Assembly: GCA_050084515.1 (NCBI GenBank)
Contig: CM114274.1
Location: forward strand, 41,478,001 to 41,542,000
Source of the DNA: Blasia pusilla
Taxonomy: Eukaryota > Marchantiophyta > Marchantiopsida > Blasiales
Length of the DNA stretch: 64,000 bases
Direction of reading: 5' to 3'
In this document: in pieces, positions 59,421 to 64,000 of the stretch
Position numbering within the stretch: the first letter of the stretch is position 1
Layout of the letters: each line of letters begins with the position of its first letter
Program-made: the position numbers and the translations under genes
The notes under the pieces: model-generated
The model's database searches: none
Seen by the model: the letters and a program-made list of their open reading frames with translations, nothing else
What the model was told of the DNA's origin: nothing

Positions 59421-59766
59421 AATATGAGAAAGATGTCAGGGGGCTGGTGGAAATTTGTTGTTTGCAGGTAAGCATACGAGTTGCCTTGATCGGGAGCCCC
59501 TCGAGACGTCGGTTGGCATTTTTTTGTTGTTTTTTTTTGCTTGGAAGACCGTGGGCGAAAGTGCTATCCATTTTTCTCAAATTTTTCTGGTGCAAACTAG
59601 CTGGAGGCAGCAGCAGAGTATAGTGCTCGGATGTCGAGCGAGGAGGGACAACAACGGTCGCAAGTGTATAGCGGCAAGTGTTGGGAAGTAAGAGGACGAG
59701 AAGCATTTTCTTTTGAGAGCAAGTTTTCATAGCCGCCGTGAGGGCGACTAGGTCAAGTTCAGGGTT

Positions 59767-59792
59767 AGCCCCCCCCCCCCCGCGCGCGCATT
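59767..59792 (+). repeat. poly-C / (CG)n run
   Basis: About 14 C residues followed by alternating CG. A simple low-complexity tract at the border between LTR-derived and LINE-derived sequence. Confidence 0.8.
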
Positions 59793-59949
59793 TAGGGCCC
59801 TCTAGGGGCCATTATGGCCCAAAGAAACGCGGGTCAAGCCTTGGTCCCTTTTTGCCCTTACGTAGTTGTGAGCGCCGTGGTTGGCGCCTTTCTCGACGTG
59901 GTGGAGTGCGGATGTAGTTGGGGACAATACGGATGTAGTAGGGGCCAAG

Positions 59950-61120
59950 ATGGACGTGGTTGGCAAGCTATGGAGTGTGCTAGTTTTGGTGGATCTCCAT
60001 TCACTCCAGAGAGCACCTCTTCAATTTCGTCAAGGTAGAGCCCAAACAATATAGGTGAGAGGGGGCATCCTTGTTTGGCTCCGGTTTTGGAAGATAAAGT
60101 TTCAGATCAGCCCCTCTTAGTGGCAATCTGTGCAAACACCTAAGCATATAAGACATTGATTTATGTAAGTTATGGTGGGACGTCCAACTCTTCAAGTCGT
60201 TTCCAAAGAAGTGGCCTTAGGATTGTTTCAAATGCCTTCTTGAAGTCTACAAAATAGGAGAACAATTTACCTGGCTTGTGACCAATTCTTGACTTGGAAG
60301 TTTCTTCAATCAGTACCCGGAGTGTGAGAAGGCAATCCAGGGTGCTATGTGAGTGTCGAAAACTTGCTTGTCCTCTGGCTCACACCTTTTTTCCTTCAAC
60401 CCAGCTGTTGGATTTCCTTTCCAACAGTAGCCCGTACAACTTGGCCATGAGGGAGCCCAATATGATCATTATGTAGTTGGATGGTATCATTGGGTCTCCA
60501 ACCTTGAAGAGTAGGTAGATCATATTCATTTGCCATTCTTGTGGGAAGCCTTGTTGAATTGCAGTATTGAACATTCTGGTGAGGGTTGGCCGAATTGCCT
60601 CCCTTGCAAATTTGAACATCTGAGCTTGGCACCCTAGGACATCCTCTGGAGAGGGAGAGAGATAATGAATGAATGAATAGATTTATTGTCCACCGGGACC
60701 CCACAGGGCCATGGGATTTAGTTTTGAGACTTAACAACAATTTTGTAGAGAGAGCAAGCACCAACGAGGGCCTAAGGGGTCCTCTGAGCCATGTGAGTGT
60801 CGATGGTCTTCACACAACTATGCAAGAATTTAGCAATCTGAAACTTTTGCCTAGCCATGAATGGGAGGACTTTGGGAGCTCGATGATCAAAGAGATCCGA
60901 GAAGTCAAGCCTGATGTGATTGTGAAAGGTGTAGTCGAAGAGGTAGCGATTTTCATCATCAATGAGCCCCGAGTTGCAAAATCTACATAATCTATCCTCC
61001 CTTTTCTTCTCTGAGAATTTTCCTTTCTCAATCTCAAGGTCAGTAGAGCCATATGCGAATCTCGCTAATGTATGACGTAACTTAGTGGGAATGGGGGCAA
61101 AGATGTAAGAGGCTTGCTAC
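59950..61120 (-). pseudogene. truncated LINE (non-LTR retrotransposon) reverse transcriptase
   Basis: Right to left: a stretch that may be the end of an endonuclease domain (DYVDFATRGSLMMK, ISLIIELPKSS, about 60,870-61,000), then the RT start (FNTAIQQGFPQEWQMNMIYL, FKVGDP, SNYIMIILGSLMAKLYGLLL). The catalytic-region motifs are YFVDFKKAFET (about 60,240) and GAKQGCPLSPILFGLYLDE (about 60,040-60,090). The latter is typical of L1-like RTs. The YADD-containing part that should come next is missing; similarity ends near 59,950. Stops and frameshifts are present. The element is decayed and lacks its 3' half. Confidence 0.85.
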
Positions 61121-62300
61121 ATGGATTTGCAGTTGTTCATGATGATGTGGTAGCGCCTCATTCTTTCACCATTTTTGTGAGATGTAGGGAGGGTCAACAA
61201 CCCTCCCTTCATCTCCCTGAAAAGAAGTTCCTATAGGACTGATTCCTCACTAGATATCCCAATTATCCCTCATACACCAATCTGATGTTTTGTTTCCCCA
61301 TGTAATCCCCCATGGTCAAGATTCACGCACTCACATAGACAAGCCCATTATGGATTGAATAATGCACAACTCAAAAAACTGACAAGCAAATTTTCTTTTT
61401 GTTTCTTTATAGTATGCTTCATCTTTAGATATAAAATTTCCTTTAGCTATAAAATTAGATGTGTAAAGGCATAATCTTCTAATGTTCTAGCTCAATGTCG
61501 CTCTGAAATGGTAAACATATACCCAACGTGCTCTCACCAAAGAGATGAGAGTAAACACACAATGTGTGACATATGTAAACATCTAGAATGTGTGATTGTA
61601 TGTAAATCCTAGCCCACTATTAACACAAGAGAGTTCAAGCTTAATACACCATTAGAGCCTCTCCTTCACTATGTATATCCCTTCCTCGCCCCAAGGTTCC
61701 AAGAGAGTGATCTACATACTCGTCCTCATGCATAGGTCATCCTTATAAGAACTTCAAGAAACTTCTAAGAAGGTCCCAAGAAAGCCCCCTATAAGCTGAA
61801 TTGTATTCATAAGTCAACTGGATTTTCTTGGCTTCTCCATTCTTAACCACACATAGCTTCTCTACTTAGCCATACTATCTAAACTACACTAGCGTGAAAA
61901 GGATGCTCCTCCATAGTTGTGCTTAGTACCTTTAGGTGTGAATTTTCTTGTGATGCCTTGTGTCGTAGGGACATTGAACCCAATTGCATGGATGAGTAGC
62001 TCTATCACGCTTGTTACTCGACCAAGTTTGTCAAAGAAAGGAAATTAGGGATGATGGAGTGGGCAATTAAGGAAGGCAATGGGAAATGAAGGGAATTGTC
62101 CTTTACTCTAATTTGATTTATGCGAGGTAAATTGACCTCTTGTAGAATCTTCTAAGTTTGATTAGGGCCTCTACATGTAAATTTTTTTTCATGGCCGGGC
62201 AAGCTATCAAGTGCATCATCTTGGTTCAAGTGTTTCTACTTGGTGTTGATTAAGCCTTTATTTTGAGATGCACATTTTTCTTTTCTCTAGAAGTGATATG
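61121..62300. other. right part of the insertion, no recognised gene
   Basis: AT-rich to mixed sequence with no readable motif. It may be upstream LINE sequence or another decayed insert. Confidence 0.4.
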
Positions 62301-62301
62301 T

Positions 62302-62331
62302 TCCTGCATCCTGGTATGGATGCAGGAACAC
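62302..62331. repeat. foldback inside the direct-repeat copy
   Basis: TTCCTGCATCC (about 62,301-62,311) and GGATGCAGGAA are exact reverse complements around a 6-nt loop. The right arm is part of the 30-bp direct repeat; the left arm is not present at 57.7 kb. Confidence 0.9.
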
Positions 62332-62339
62332 GAACGAGA
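62310..62339 (+). repeat. 30-bp exact direct repeat, copy 2
   Basis: Identical to 57,691-57,720. It continues into an open stretch of about 35 codons of highly charged sequence (EREKAKFKAKLVEVDRIAK), which is not found at the first copy and ends at the copia junction. Confidence 0.9.
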
Positions 62340-62437
62340 GAAAGCCAAATTCAAAGCAAAACTGGTGGAGGTTGATCGCATTGCAAAAAGTCACCAGAAG
62401 TTCAAGTTCAGCAAAGCACATCTGAAGGACGCTGAGA

Positions 62438-62470
62438 TGAGGTATATATGGTTGAGCCATATATACCTCA
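62438..62470. repeat. foldback at the copia/insert junction
   Basis: GAGGTATATATGG and CCATATATACCTC are exact 13-bp arms around 5 nt. The arms lie in copia codons for EVYM.QPYIP, and the junction with the insert is at the outer edge of the left arm. Confidence 0.85.
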
Positions 62471-64000
62471 TCGTATATATCTCCATTTAATAAGGCATTC
62501 TTTACATCTATATGATGTAATCTTCACTTCTTACTTATTGCAACTACAACCACTGTTTTTGTAGTCGCCATCTTTGCAACACGGTTAAATATTTCCTCAT
62601 AATCAATGTCATATTATTGTGCATAACCTTTAGCCACCAATCTCGCTTTGTATTTGTTAATTTTATCATCTTCATTGCCTTTGATTTTGTAAACCCATTT
62701 GCAACCAAGAGCTTCTTTATCGTAAGGTATATCAACCAGCTCCGAGATCTATTGATGTCTTAATACAGCAAGCTCTTCCTCCATAGCTTCAATCCATTCG
62801 ACTTTACTTGCCACTTCTTCAAAATAACTTGGCTCCTATTCTTGAAGGATAATCATCAAATATGCATGATATGTCACAAGGAAACCTTCATGTATAAATC
62901 TATGAGCATGATGTGTGACTCTACTTGATCTACAAAGTTTTTGTTCAGAAGTAGATGCCTCTTACACTTGACTCGAGCTCTGACTTGCGTCAACATACTA
63001 AATACATACTCTTCCTATCCATGGACTCATAGATTTAACTAACGAATCTAGTACCTCTCCTAATCTTGCACTAGTATTGGGAATTTGAAGGCAATGTATG
63101 TTGGTTTACAATCATATTTTCTCCTTCAATAGACGAGTTTAGAGATGGAATAGGCTCAAATGGAGCATACCCTGACTTTAGCTCATCAAAGACAATCTTA
63201 CGACTAATAATAAATTTCCTAAAGGATGGAATGTAACACTTATACCCCTTAGTTCGATGAGCGTAAGCAATGAATATACATCTTTTGTATTTGGGATCTA
63301 ATTTTTGATGTCTTTCAGAAGGAACATGAGCATAACAAATATAACTAAATTCTTTTAAGAAAAAAAAATCATGTTTCCTTCCTCTAAAGATTTCGAATGG
63401 AGTTTTATTATGAACTCATGTTGTTTGAGTTTGATTGATTAAGAAGATTACACACGCTATAACCTATGCCCAATACATATTAGACATGTTCTTCTCATTC
63501 ATCATAGCTCGTGCCGCCTCAGCAATATGTCGATTCTTCCTCTCAGTCATTTTTTTTGGTTATGGAATGTAATGGCATGTCACTTGACGTTGGATGTTAT
63601 TCTAGCGTAAGTATTCATCAAACTCTGTTAAAAGATACTCTTCTTCTCCATCATAACGCAATTTCATAATATGTTCTCCAATATGCTTCACTATTAGAAC
63701 TCTTAATGTTTAGAATATTAGACATACCTCTCATTTGGCTTTTAGAAAGTATATTCATATATATCTAGAGAAGTCATCAATAAATGAAACAAAGTACTGC
63801 AATCATTGAGGCTATGTTGTGATGTGATGTTGTCCACACTTCATTATGAATCAACTCCAATATCTTGGATGCTCTTTTACTTTGCTTTAGAAATGGAATT
63901 CTATCTTGTTTTCGAAGTTGGCTAACAGGACATACTTCTAAGATAATAAGACTCGCTAATTTAGGAGGTCCTATTACTATATTAGATTCACGAAAGACTC
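62438..64000 (-). pseudogene. Ty1/copia pol: integrase and N-terminal reverse transcriptase (runs off window)
   Basis: Right to left from the window edge: integrase core with FVSFIDDFSRY (about 63,780), ERKNRHIAEAARAMM (about 63,520) and TPFEIFRGRK (about 63,390). Then a linker, then the RT start with GCKWVYKIKG and KARLVAKGYAQ (about 62,620-62,700), and the WRLHHIDVK and NGDIYDEVYMAQPYIP region (about 62,440-62,550). This is the order of a copia polyprotein. The frame is interrupted repeatedly. It is the 5' part of the same element whose 3' part lies at 55,561-56,656. The catalytic DVKNAF region is frameshifted. The 5' end is outside the window. Confidence 0.88.

Larger units (their letters stand above)
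56657..62437. mobile_element. composite insertion interrupting the copia reverse transcriptase
   Basis: Copia coding stops at YGLKQG (56,656) on one side and at EVYMAQPYIP (62,438) on the other. In intact elements these lie only about 20-25 residues apart, so about 5.8 kb was inserted and some copia sequence lost. The insert contains a PHD-finger retroelement tail, two LTR copies in tandem and a truncated LINE, so it formed in several steps. I could not identify a target-site duplication. Confidence 0.7.

Noticed and set aside
1-64000. CRISPR arrays, bacterial operons, phage genes
   Set aside because: No regularly spaced identical repeats with unique spacers and no prokaryotic gene organisation; all evidence points to a plant nuclear genome.

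Overview
The window looks like nuclear DNA from a land plant, most likely a bryophyte or lycophyte. This is an inference from intron-less small secreted-protein genes, plant-type transposon families and a plant-like proteasome alpha-5 exon; no rRNA, organelle gene or long host gene is present to fix the species. About half of it is decayed mobile DNA.

Region 1 (1-33,000) is a gene-poor interval holding a dispersed cluster of small secreted proteins. Five intact genes (1,596-2,138 +; 5,056-5,613 +; 17,501-17,836 -; 28,955-29,287 -; 31,852-32,184 -) and two broken copies (18,434-18,748 +; 23,112-23,225 +) share a signal peptide and the spacing C-X14-C-X15..23-C-X9-C-X11..15-C-X14..20-C. Three are short (110-111 aa) and end on the sixth cysteine. 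Two (180 and 185 aa) carry an added C-terminal segment with a shared GVVYTED motif. I cannot assign the family to a named domain; it is the best candidate here for an undescribed system. Between the genes lie tandem repeats, foldbacks and a duplicated block that record local duplication and decay.

Region 2 (about 33,000-37,740) is AT-rich and contains a decayed Helitron Rep coding region on the minus strand.

Region 3 (37,745-49,986) is one large Mutator-like element (about 12.2 kb). It is bounded by terminal inverted repeats of about 185-190 bp. A SWIM-type MULE transposase runs rightwards in the left part. A multi-exon second gene with a C2H2 finger runs leftwards in the right part, so the two genes converge as in maize MuDR. 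The element has also captured an exon of the 20S proteasome alpha-5 subunit. All its genes are disabled.

Region 4 (51,360-64,000) is a nest of retroelements. There is a gag/protease remnant with its 3' LTR (minus strand). A Ty1/copia element (minus strand) runs off the right edge and is split in its reverse transcriptase by about 5.8 kb of other DNA. That insert holds a PHD-finger retroelement tail with two tandem LTR copies and a truncated LINE reverse transcriptase. No tRNA, rRNA, CRISPR array or bacterial-type feature was seen.
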